Source of the DNA: JAAYDI01 sp052034005
Lineage (GTDB): Bacteria > Planctomycetota > Planctomycetia > Pirellulales > Pirellulaceae
NCBI GenBank assembly: GCA_052034005.1
Contig: JBPOJB010000005.1
Location: 1 to 64,000 of the forward strand
Direction: 5' to 3'
Length of the DNA: 64,000 bases
Made by a program: the position numbers and the translations under genes. Below the pieces are notes generated by a model. The model was not told the DNA's origin, made no database searches, and worked only from the letters and a program-made list of their open reading frames with translations. Of the stretch, positions 34,183 to 41,505 are shown in pieces (the first letter of the stretch is position 1; each line of letters begins with the position of its first letter).

Positions 34183-34634
34183 CGGGCCACGTGCTTGTTG
34201 TCCGCGCAGACGGTTTCGGAAGTCAACAGTTGAACCACGAACGGTTGTCCCGAACGAGGCATCCCGAATGGAGCAGCCTGGGAACAGGCCAAACGTCGCA
34301 CTGGGTCATCCCACCCGAAACCCACGGGGAATTATTGACACAAGATCTTGTGCGTCAAGAACAAGAGGTACGAAATACGATCGGTCAGCGCGCGGGGAAC
34401 CTAGGCAGCGAGAAGCAGACACTCTGGTGTCGGCTGGCTTTTTCCCGGCGAGGCCTCAACTGCGTCGCTTGAAACCGCTCAGGGCATGGCTTGCCCCCGG
34501 GCTTCCATACTCCCCACTTGCTCGCGCCGACTCCCGGGGCTTCTAATGATCAGGATCGTGGATTGACGGTGGAGGACGTGAGGGGTCGGGTCAATGCGTG
34601 CGGGCTTTCTTTTGCCGGTGGGGAGTACATTGAA
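34183..34634. other. intergenic gap, no gene recognised
   Basis: About 450 nt without a supported gene. AGAAGCAGACACTCT near 34412 recurs at 38955 and, with changes, at 43568, next to other repeats. No tRNA-like or terminator structure was found. Confidence 0.5.
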
Positions 34635-35966
34635 ATGAAACAGTTGCTGAGTTGTTTCCTGCTGTCCTTCGCGATCGGGCTTCTGGCCTCCAACTCGTTC
34701 GCCGGCGAGGACGCGCCAGCTGTGGCTCCGGCCATTGAGCCGCTTGAGCTTTCGCCGGACCTGTTCCCCATCCTGCCATGGGATGTCCTGCATGGTTGGA
34801 AGCCGCCGTTTCGCAACCCGAAGCATGGCTTGGAGAGCATCGCCGGCTGCAATTTCACCTTGGCGGGCTTCGTCGCGCCGGGAGACTTGCCGCTGTGCGA
34901 GAAGCTGGGCTTGGCGGCCATCATGGCGCCCACCAAAGGCGGTGACGAACCGTGGTTCGGCAAGTGGCGCGACATGACGGACGAGGAGATCGACCAGACG
35001 GTGAAACAGATGGTCGAAGCGGCCGGGGACAACCCGGCAGTCCTCGGCTACTTCATCATGGATGAACCGGGCGCCCCCGCCTTTCCGGCCCTGGCCAAAG
35101 CGGTGGCGGCGGTGAAGAAATACGCGCCCGGCAAGCTCGCCTACATCAATCTGTTCCCCAGCTATGCGACGGTGGGAGCGCCGGACAAATCGCAGCTCGG
35201 AACGGCCAGCTATACCGAGTACCTGGAGCGGTTCGTCCACGAGGTCCAGCCGCAGATCATCAGCTACGACAACTATATGGTGCAGTATTCCGACGATCTC
35301 GTGGATGCTCGGAGGGCAGCCGTCTATTACGCCGACCTGTTGGAGATCCGCAGGGTTTCACAAAAGTACGGACTGCCCTTCTGGAACATCGTCTCCTGCA
35401 ACCAGATCCGCCCGGAGACCACCATTCCTTCACCTGCCAACCTGGCATTTCAGGCGTATACGACGTTGGCGGCCGGCGGGCGAGGCGTGTCGTGGTACAG
35501 GTACTACCAAGACGGATACGCCTACGCCCCGGTTGACGATGCAGGCGAAAAGACGCTGACTTGGCAGTACCTTCGCGCCGTCAACCACCAGCTACGGGTG
35601 CTGGGACCGATGATGAACCGGTTGACTTCCACGGGAGTCTTCTTCACATCACCGCCGCCGGTCGCCAACCTGCCGCTGTTGCCGGGCACCGTCGTCAAGC
35701 AGGTCGTGTCGACCGTGTCACCCCGCGGACTGTCCGACGCCCAACCGCCGATCATGGTGGGCGAGTTCCGGGATGCACAGGGGCGCGACTGGGCGATGCT
35801 CGTGAACCTGAGCCTGGACAGGTCGACCAACATCCGGCTGTCCACGGTCAACTCGTATGGGAAAACCACAGCAATCTCCGCAGAGGACGGGCGGTTCGTG
35901 CCGTGGGACGAACAGAGGGGGCATTGGCTGCCGGCTGGACACGGGGTGCTGGTCAGGTTCGAGTAG
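34635..35966 (+). CDS. exported TIM-barrel glycosidase-like protein
   Basis: This is a 443-residue protein. ATG 34635 follows GGGGAGT and starts a signal peptide (LLSCFLLSFAIGLLASNSFA). The barrel shows CNFTLAGFVAPGDLPLCEKL, NPAVLGYFIMDEPGAPAF with a D-E pair in the usual acid/base position, and ISYDNYMVQYSDD. Further on, FWNIVSCNQIRP and GRGVSWYRYYQDGYAYAP look like substrate-site strands. The C-terminus (AMLVNLSLDRSTNIRLS) is a beta-domain. It resembles GH42/beta-galactosidase-like or DUF4434-type enzymes but I cannot assign a family. It is 97 nt upstream of another large exported protein on the same strand; they probably form one operon. Confidence 0.7.
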   Translation: MKQLLSCFLLSFAIGLLASNSFAGEDAPAVAPAIEPLELSPDLFPILPWDVLHGWKPPFRNPKHGLESIAGCNFTLAGFVAPGDLPLCEKLGLAAIMAPTKGGDEPWFGKWRDMTDEEIDQTVKQMVEAAGDNPAVLGYFIMDEPGAPAFPALAKAVAAVKKYAPGKLAYINLFPSYATVGAPDKSQLGTASYTEYLERFVHEVQPQIISYDNYMVQYSDDLVDARRAAVYYADLLEIRRVSQKYGLPFWNIVSCNQIRPETTIPSPANLAFQAYTTLAAGGRGVSWYRYYQDGYAYAPVDDAGEKTLTWQYLRAVNHQLRVLGPMMNRLTSTGVFFTSPPPVANLPLLPGTVVKQVVSTVSPRGLSDAQPPIMVGEFRDAQGRDWAMLVNLSLDRSTNIRLSTVNSYGKTTAISAEDGRFVPWDEQRGHWLPAGHGVLVRFE

Positions 35967-36063
35967 ACCGCTGCGGTCACCATGACCCGGCACGGAGCTG
36001 CCGCCGCGGCGAGTGCTTCGGCTGGACCACAGTCGCCGACGTAATCGGCGGGAGGACTCCCTC

Positions 36064-38259
36064 ATGCGTTTCCAACTGTTCGCGACGATGGCACTGACGC
36101 TGGCAGGGTTCCCCTGCGTCACCGCGGAAGAGCGCGACTTGACCTGTTTCCAGTCGGGGGCGCCCTACAGCCCGCAACTGGATATCGGTTCGGATATGGC
36201 GATCGTCTACGGCGTGAACGCCGGTTTTGCGGAGCGCGTCGCGCAATGGCGGGAGCAGGGGTACGCCGTGGGCATGATGACCGGTATTTCCTGGGGCGAC
36301 TACGGCGATTACTACCAGACCCCGACCGGGCTCAAGAAGGAGGAGGTGCAGACGACCAAGTCGGGCCAGCTCTTCATGCATGGTCTCAGCACCACGGTAG
36401 GTTACAACGTGCCCACGCCCGCTTACCTGGAGTACATCAAGCGTTACGTCTCACCCGCCGTGGACGCCGGCGTGCGCGCGGTGTTCCTGGAGGAACCTGA
36501 ATACTGGGCGGAAACCGGCTGGAGTGAGGCGTTCAAGAGGGAATGGCAGCGTTTCTACGGGGAGCCGTGGCAGGCGCCGGATGAGAGCGTGGACGCTCAG
36601 TACCGCGCCAGCAAGCTGAAGTACCGCCTCTACTACGACGCGCTGCGCGAGGTCCAGGCACACATCAAGGCGCGCGCGGCCGATCAAGGGCGCACCATCG
36701 AATGCCACGTGCCCACGCACAGCCTCATCAGCTATGCTCACTGGCGCATTGTGAGCCCCATGTCGTCCCTGATGGAGCTGACGGCCATGGACGGTTACAT
36801 CGCCCAGGTCTGGACGGGCACCGCCCGCACGCCGAACGTCTACCGGGGCGTGCGCAAGGAACGGACCTTTGAAACGGCCTATCTGGAATACGGACAGATG
36901 GCGAGCATGGTGCGCCCCACCGGGCGCAAAGTGTGGTTCCTCGCCGACCCGATCGAAGACAACCCCAACCACAGTTGGAGCGATTATCGGTGGAACTACG
37001 AGTGCACGGTCATCGCGTCGCTGATGTGGCCTGAAGTCGGCCGCTTCGAGGTCATGCCGTGGCCGAACCGGGTCTTTCAGGGAACCTATCCGAAAGTGGA
37101 CATGGATACCCGGACGCACGGCCGGGAAGGCATCCCCGCCGACTACGCGACCGAGTTGCTGACGGTCATCAACGCCCTGAACGACATGGACCAGTCCGAC
37201 GTGGAGGAGTCGGGCACGCGGGGCATCGGCGTCGTGGTGTCCGACACTATGATGTTCCAGCGTGCGGCGCCGATGCCGAGCGATGGCGACCTGGGCTCGT
37301 TTTTCGGGCTGGCGCTGCCGCTGGTAAAACACGGCATCCCGGTCGAACCGGCGCAATTGGAGGCGGCCGCCACGCCGGGCGCTTTCGACCGTTACAAGCT
37401 GCTGCTATTGACCTATGAGGGCCAGAAGCCGCTGAAGCCGGAGTATCACGATCAGCTCGCCGCATGGGTGAACGGCGGCGGCCTGCTGCTGATCGTGGAC
37501 GACGGCAGCGACCCGTACAACCATGTCCGCGAATGGTGGAATGACGGAGGCGGCAACGGCAAGACGCCCCTGGACGACCTGCTGAGCCGCCTGGAAGCCG
37601 ACCCGTCGGCTGCGGACAGGCTGCAGCCCGTCGGACAGGGAGGCGTGTGGCTCATGCATGCCGCTCCGCGCGACCTGCAGACCGGAGCGGACGGCGCGGT
37701 GCGCATCATCGACACCGTCAAGACGCTGCTTGCTTCGCGAGGCGTACCGCTCGAAACCCGCCATTACCTGCGCGTCCGGCGCGGGCCCTATGTTGCCGCG
37801 TCCGTGCTGGACGAGTCCACTTCGGACGAGCCCGTATCCTTCGAAGGCACTTATGTGAACCTGTTTGATCCCATGCTCGGCGTCACGAACAGACTGGTTC
37901 TGGCAGCCAACGAACGGGCGCTGCTGTACGACTTGGATTGGATCAAGAACCGGGGCGACCGGGCAAAAGTCGTCGCGGCGGCAGCCAGGATCCGCGGCGA
38001 ACAGTACGACGGCAATACGTTCTCGTTCACCATGCGCGGCCCGGCCGGCACCACCGGACGGGCCCGCATACTGCTGCCTTGCGAACCGGCGCAGGTCACA
38101 GCTTGGCCGGAGCTTGCGCTCGATCAGCAATGGGATGAAGCGAGCGGTACCCTGTGGCTTGCGTTCCCCAACATCGCCGCACCGGTAACGGTTACGATCG
38201 TCTCGAAAGCGGTGTCGCCGCAGGGGCCATTCATGGCGCCCAGCTCCCCCAGCCATTGA
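36064..38259 (+). CDS. large exported glycosidase-like protein with beta-galactosidase-trimerisation-like domain
   Basis: This is a 731-residue protein. ATG 36064 follows GGGAGGA and a signal peptide (LFATMALTLAGFPCVTA). Residues about 25-370 look like a TIM barrel: YAVGMMTGISWGDYGDYYQ, AVFLEEPEYWAETG with candidate acidic residues, and MDGYIAQVWTGTAR. Residues about 390-520 resemble the Rossmann-like trimerisation domain of GH42 enzymes (GIGVVVSDTMMFQ, YKLLLLTYEGQKPL, WVNGGGLLLIVDDG). The C-terminus is beta-rich. No family could be named. The last about 100 nt of the gene are duplicated at 41394-41502. Confidence 0.68.
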   Translation: MRFQLFATMALTLAGFPCVTAEERDLTCFQSGAPYSPQLDIGSDMAIVYGVNAGFAERVAQWREQGYAVGMMTGISWGDYGDYYQTPTGLKKEEVQTTKSGQLFMHGLSTTVGYNVPTPAYLEYIKRYVSPAVDAGVRAVFLEEPEYWAETGWSEAFKREWQRFYGEPWQAPDESVDAQYRASKLKYRLYYDALREVQAHIKARAADQGRTIECHVPTHSLISYAHWRIVSPMSSLMELTAMDGYIAQVWTGTARTPNVYRGVRKERTFETAYLEYGQMASMVRPTGRKVWFLADPIEDNPNHSWSDYRWNYECTVIASLMWPEVGRFEVMPWPNRVFQGTYPKVDMDTRTHGREGIPADYATELLTVINALNDMDQSDVEESGTRGIGVVVSDTMMFQRAAPMPSDGDLGSFFGLALPLVKHGIPVEPAQLEAAATPGAFDRYKLLLLTYEGQKPLKPEYHDQLAAWVNGGGLLLIVDDGSDPYNHVREWWNDGGGNGKTPLDDLLSRLEADPSAADRLQPVGQGGVWLMHAAPRDLQTGADGAVRIIDTVKTLLASRGVPLETRHYLRVRRGPYVAASVLDESTSDEPVSFEGTYVNLFDPMLGVTNRLVLAANERALLYDLDWIKNRGDRAKVVAAAARIRGEQYDGNTFSFTMRGPAGTTGRARILLPCEPAQVTAWPELALDQQWDEASGTLWLAFPNIAAPVTVTIVSKAVSPQGPFMAPSSPSH

Positions 38260-38270
38260 ACGGCGGCACG
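38162..38270 (+). repeat. 109-bp direct repeat, left copy (gene 3' end)
   Basis: Covers the last 32 codons, stop and 11 nt after the 36064-38259 gene. It matches 41394-41502 with four differences by my reading. Both copies still carry an in-frame stop at the same place. Confidence 0.9.
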
Positions 38271-38275
38271 GCCCG

Positions 38276-38324
38276 AAATGACCGTGCGCGATTCGGCCAT
38301 CATGGATGAGAATGACGAAGCACG
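38276..38324 (+). repeat. 49-bp inverted repeat, right copy
   Basis: Inverted partner of 33660-33708. Part of the same word (CCGAATCGCGCACGG) appears again at 38336, so this end is locally reiterated. Confidence 0.8.
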
Positions 38325-38394
38325 AGGGCCCTGCCGAATCGCGCACGGACATTTGGTCTCAGGTGCACTCGTGCTTCCATACCCCACCGGTACG

Positions 38395-38725
38395 TCCACA
38401 CGGACTTGCCCAGCGGCGACATGAAGAAGGTCTCTTCCGTCCCGAAGGGACAGCCCTATCACAGCCCAGGGCGAAGGCCCGGCGAGCCGTGCGAGCCGGG
38501 CCGCAGCCCTGGGTCGCGTCCACCCACCAGACCCGATTCCCAACGGGACGGCCCTAAGCTCAGGCGTCGTCATGCGTCCTTATCCCGCCGGTACGGCCAC
38601 ACGGGCGTGCTCATCGACGTCCAGCGCTGACCGAGGGCGACGCTTCGCGGCGGTGCCGCTCAGCTCTGCCCTGGGCGGCGACCGAGCTGCCCCTACGGGG
38701 TGAAGAACGGGGACCGGGGAAGGAA
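38395..38725 (+). repeat. dispersed intergenic repeat, copy D
   Basis: Shares CCAGCGGCGACATGAAG, TCTTCCGTCCCGAAGGGACA, GAGCCGGGCCGCAGCC, GATTCCCAACGGGACGG and CTCATCGACGTCCAG with copies A, B and E. It contains the full two-arm hairpin at 38465-38513: CCCAGGGC and GGCCCGGC pairing with GCCGGGCC and GCCCTGGG. The downstream block 38630-38710 matches 3950-4040. Confidence 0.8.
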
Positions 38726-38728
38726 GAG

Positions 38729-38890
38729 CAGAAGACGAGTGCAGAGTGCAGAACAAGGAGTGCAGAGTGCAGAAGGGAAGACGAGTGCAGAGTGCAGAAC
38801 AAGGAGTGCAGAGTGCAGAAGGGAAGACGAATGCAGAGTGCAGAACAAGGAGTGCAGAGTGCAGAAGGAAAGACGAGTGCAGAAGGGGGG
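38729..38890 (+). repeat. 46-bp minisatellite array
   Basis: Three to three and a half near-perfect tandem copies of a 46-bp unit made of GTGCAGAGTGCAGAACAAGG and GTGCAGAGTGCAGAAGGGAA plus GACGA. The degenerate relative at 3485-3590 sits in the same context. Long antisense frames rich in LHSALC arise from it and are not genes. Confidence 0.85.
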
Positions 38891-38908
38891 AGCAGCAACA
38901 GATACCTT

Positions 38909-38928
38909 CCCCCCTTGTACAAGGGGGG
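38909..38928. repeat. 20-bp perfect palindrome, REP-like
   Basis: CCCCCCTTGTACAAGGGGGG is fully self-complementary and is followed by ACTGAGGGGGGT. A close relative occurs at 43646-43666, also next to an AGAAGCAGA word. Confidence 0.8.
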
Positions 38929-38971
38929 ACTGAGGGGGGTGAAAGGAGCATCAGAAGCAGACACTCTAGTC

Positions 38972-39199
38972 TCAACTGAAATGATGGCACTGAAGCCAGA
39001 GTGTTTGATTCTTCCGCTGAAACCCGGTTTCCCCCAGCATCTCTTGATCCCTCTTGCTGGCGGTCAGGCAGGCCATCCGCCACAGTTCCTCGTCGGCTGC
39101 TTGTCTGACAATTTCAAACAGCCGTTGTGCTTCCTCGAATTGTCCTGGTGTCATTCCTGCGGGACACAAACGACCTTCCATGACCCGGGCTCCCTTCAC
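38972..39199 (-). pseudogene. possible N-terminal remnant of an ISKra4-like transposase
   Basis: This 75-codon frame reads MTPGQFEEAQRLFEIVRQAA then DEELWRMACLTASKRDQEML and GETGFQ, after which similarity ends in repeat-derived sequence. From memory, ISKra4-family transposases open with a comparable ELW..A.LLASK....L.G.TEF block. If that is right, this is a truncated insertion sequence. The frame is otherwise too short for a transposase. It points away from the toxin-antitoxin unit that starts 100 bp to its right. Confidence 0.35.
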
Positions 39200-39300
39200 G
39201 TAAGCGGAAAATGGGTAACTTTAGCCCGCGGGCCCAAATTAAACCAAATTTCCCACCTACGATCCAGACGCTCTCACAGCGACCACATAGCCCAAAGCCG

Positions 39301-39328
39301 TTGACTCTTAGCGTCGATATGGTATCAT
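39301..39328 (+). promoter_or_regulatory. sigma70-like promoter of the mqsRA-immA unit
   Basis: TTGACT (39301-39306) and TATCAT (39323-39328) each match five of six consensus positions and are separated by 16 bp. The start codon of the first gene is about 57 nt downstream of the minus-10. The minus-10 lies inside the palindrome at 39321-39336. Confidence 0.6.
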
Positions 39329-39336
39329 ATGATACC
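39321..39336. promoter_or_regulatory. palindromic operator overlapping the minus-10
   Basis: GGTATCATATGATACC is a perfect 16-bp palindrome. Its position over the minus-10 fits autorepression by the helix-turn-helix antitoxin, the usual mode for MqsA-type antitoxins. Confidence 0.65.
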
Positions 39337-39384
39337 GTATGCTTCCCAAATGCATTAAGAACCGCATCGATCAGGACCGATTCG

Positions 39385-39720
39385 ATGGCTGCAAAGCAGG
39401 CCGATGCTGGGACGCTCGCAGAAATGCGTCGGCTGGCGGCAGACCCAAGCCGAGTTCGGCTCACCACGACCGTTCAATTTGACCTGATGGCTCACCGGCT
39501 GACGAAGGCCGACGTTTGCGACGAGATCATCGCGTGGATCGACCGCGGCGACGCCGTCAAGGAAGTTGTGCTCCACAGTTTTCCCGGCCTCGTTGGCCAA
39601 TTGGCATACGAGATCAAGCCTCGCATAAGGAACGCCCTCTTTTACATCAAGGTCACTCTCGTTGAGCTGGGGAAGCCTGGCGAGTACATGCTCGTCGTTT
39701 CGGCGCACCCAGACCATTGA
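39385..39720 (+). CDS. mqsR: MqsR-like toxin (putative mRNA interferase)
   Basis: This 111-residue protein matches MqsR in length and arrangement. It has an N-terminal LAEMRRLAADPSRVRLTTT, a central helix DVCDEIIAWIDRGDAVKEV and a C-terminal GQLAYEIKPRI...FYIKVTL...YMLVVSAHPD. This last part parallels the QDVYRP...VYLKIT...LIVSF segment of E. coli MqsR that holds catalytic residues. MqsR cleaves mRNA at GC-containing sites. The ATG at 39385 is preferred because it has AGGA upstream and lies beyond the promoter; an upstream in-frame ATG falls in the operator. It precedes the antitoxin by 33 nt, the toxin-first order characteristic of MqsRA. Confidence 0.72.
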   Translation: MAAKQADAGTLAEMRRLAADPSRVRLTTTVQFDLMAHRLTKADVCDEIIAWIDRGDAVKEVVLHSFPGLVGQLAYEIKPRIRNALFYIKVTLVELGKPGEYMLVVSAHPDH

Positions 39721-39753
39721 ACAAATGCGACGACCGGATTGAAGGAGACGACC

Positions 39754-40332
39754 ATGACCACCAACCAATGCCCGCTCTGTGGTAACCGGTCCCTGGAACA
39801 TAAGCACGGCGAGTACCGTTTTGAGCCGCCGCAAAACATCCCTGGCGGCACCATGATTATCGCCGATGCCACCTGGGACGCATGCGCCAGTTGCGGTGAA
39901 GAAATACTGCCGGACGAACTGACCAAAGCCATTGAAGCCGAGCAGTACCGGCGGTTGGGGCTGCTCTCGCCGTCGGAGATCCGCCAAGTGAGGCAGAAGA
40001 CCGGCTTGTCTGCCGTGGATATGGCCAACCTGCTCGGCGTGGGCGAGAAGAGCTACACCCGCTGGGAAAACGGCCGATCCATCCAGAACAAGTCGAACGA
40101 TACGTTAATCCGACTGCTGGACAGAAACGCCGATGTGTTCGTGATCGTAGATGCCGAGCGCAGGTCGGATCGCGATAAGCTGCTGTCCCAGTATGTGAGC
40201 GGTTTGCGGACGCTCAAGGGCCAACACCAGTATGCGATGGCCGCACACGGCGGCGACCTCGGAGTCGCAAACACAGAAAGCCTTCGTCGGCGACTGCGTG
40301 AAATCGTGGCTGCGCACGGGAAGAAGAAATGA
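39754..40332 (+). CDS. mqsA: MqsA-like antitoxin, zinc-ribbon plus helix-turn-helix
   Basis: This 192-residue protein starts at ATG 39754 with AAGGAG 8-9 nt upstream. The N-terminal YgiT-type zinc finger has Cys6-x-x-Cys9 and Cys44-x-x-Cys47. Residues about 75-125 are an Xre-like helix-turn-helix (SEIRQVRQKTGLSAVDMANL then GVGEKSYTRWENGRSIQ). A C-terminal extension of about 60 residues is absent from E. coli MqsA (131 residues). The zinc domain should bind the toxin and the HTH the palindrome at 39321. It overlaps the metallopeptidase gene by 4 nt (ATGA), implying translational coupling. The extension is a candidate target or docking site for the peptidase, which is inference. Confidence 0.85.
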   Translation: MTTNQCPLCGNRSLEHKHGEYRFEPPQNIPGGTMIIADATWDACASCGEEILPDELTKAIEAEQYRRLGLLSPSEIRQVRQKTGLSAVDMANLLGVGEKSYTRWENGRSIQNKSNDTLIRLLDRNADVFVIVDAERRSDRDKLLSQYVSGLRTLKGQHQYAMAAHGGDLGVANTESLRRRLREIVAAHGKKK

Positions 40333-41177
40333 CGACGTTCAACGCAACCTACCTGGAAATCGAACCGCGTGAACTGGTCACCCACCTCCTTCGCGAGTCG
40401 GGCCAGTTTGAACAAGAAACGGTGAATACGTCCCACCTGCTAAAGCTTCTCGGGCTCGATTACGTCAGCTTCAACTTCGAACTTGAACTCCCGCCAGAGG
40501 CCAAGCAAACGGTTGGCGACGCGCGCCCGAGGGCATTAGTCTCGTTGGGGGACCGGATCATCGCCACAGATTCGGAACTGGATGAAAACCGAACGCGGTT
40601 CAGCATCTTGCATGAAGTGGGACATTTCGTCCTTCCACACCACCAGCACTCGCTGTACGTCTGCGACGATATCGGGCTGAGCCCCTCGACGCGGCTGCTG
40701 TTCGAGAAGGAAGCCAGCGAGTTCGCCGCGGACTTGCTCTTCCTAGGAGATCGATTCGCCCTGGAGGCCAATAGCCGCGCAATCAACGCCGCAACCGTCA
40801 AAGAGTTGGCCACAAAATACTGCGCATCCTTCGAGGCGACGGCCCGTCGTATCGTCGAGAAGAGCTTCCGGCCGTGCATGTTGGTCGTCTTCAAGAAGGA
40901 GCCGCGACAGAGCGGCGATGAATTGGTCCAGCCACCCACTTGGTCTGTCCGCTACTGCATCGCCTCGGCAACCTTCAAGACCCAATACTTCGAGAGCGTC
41001 TCTGGGGCGGTCCCGCCTGAGGTGGTGGCAGCGGTTACCCAACCCGGCCGTGACATCGCCAACGGCCACAAGGTCGAAGTCGCCGTGCGATCATCGAGCT
41101 ACCAGCAAGAATTTCAGTTCAACGCGGAGTTCTTCAGCAACACGTATAACATCTTCTGCCTGTTCACGCCGAAATAG
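40329..41177 (+). CDS. ImmA/IrrE family metallopeptidase
   Basis: This is a 282-residue protein. The zinc motif HEVGH (His95, Glu96, His99) is followed by the second motif EKEASEFAADLLF, with the third ligand Glu and the FA..LL signature of the ImmA/IrrE (COG2856) family. Such enzymes cleave HTH repressors, e.g. ImmR of ICEBs1 and DdrO of Deinococcus. A C-terminal domain of about 90 residues (PTWSVRYCIASATFKTQYF onward) follows. Its overlap with the mqsA-like gene puts it in one operon with a toxin and an HTH antitoxin. Inference: it degrades the antitoxin in response to a signal and so activates the toxin. Confidence 0.88.
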   Translation: MTTFNATYLEIEPRELVTHLLRESGQFEQETVNTSHLLKLLGLDYVSFNFELELPPEAKQTVGDARPRALVSLGDRIIATDSELDENRTRFSILHEVGHFVLPHHQHSLYVCDDIGLSPSTRLLFEKEASEFAADLLFLGDRFALEANSRAINAATVKELATKYCASFEATARRIVEKSFRPCMLVVFKKEPRQSGDELVQPPTWSVRYCIASATFKTQYFESVSGAVPPEVVAAVTQPGRDIANGHKVEVAVRSSSYQQEFQFNAEFFSNTYNIFCLFTPK

Positions 41178-41393
41178 GACGCGAAGCCGAGGTTGATCGG
41201 AATAGAGTCTTGGTTGCCCTCTTGGTTATTCTGATGGTGATGCTGTCGTTGTCAGCGAAATGGGGTCATACCGTTGCATGGGGTTGAGGGACGCAGCTTG
41301 CGTCGTTTGCCGTACTCGCCCTGTTGATGTTGCTCATGTGACACCGCGCCAGACAACGGACCAACTACTACGTCTGCGAAGTCCTTGAGCGTT
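41178..41393. other. gap after the toxin-antitoxin unit, no gene recognised
   Basis: No supported gene or clear terminator between the metallopeptidase stop and the right direct repeat. A short hydrophobic frame (LVALLVILMVMLSLSA) is seen but has no start signal. Confidence 0.45.
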
Positions 41394-41502
41394 CGTTCCC
41401 CAACATCGCCGCACCGGTAACGGTTACGATCGTCTCGAAATCGGTGTCGCCGCAGGGGCCATTCATGGCGCCCGGCTCCTCCAGCCAGTGAACGGCGGCA
41501 CG
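41394..41502 (+). repeat. 109-bp direct repeat, right copy
   Basis: Copy of 38162-38270 in the same orientation. The three-gene unit and the dispersed repeats lie between the copies. Immediately to the right is the 3' end of the convergent pectate-lyase-like gene. Confidence 0.9.
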
Positions 41503-41505
41503 CTC

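Noticed and set aside
38729..38890. CRISPR-like array
   Set aside because: Units are contiguous 46-bp tandem repeats without unique spacers and without cas genes.
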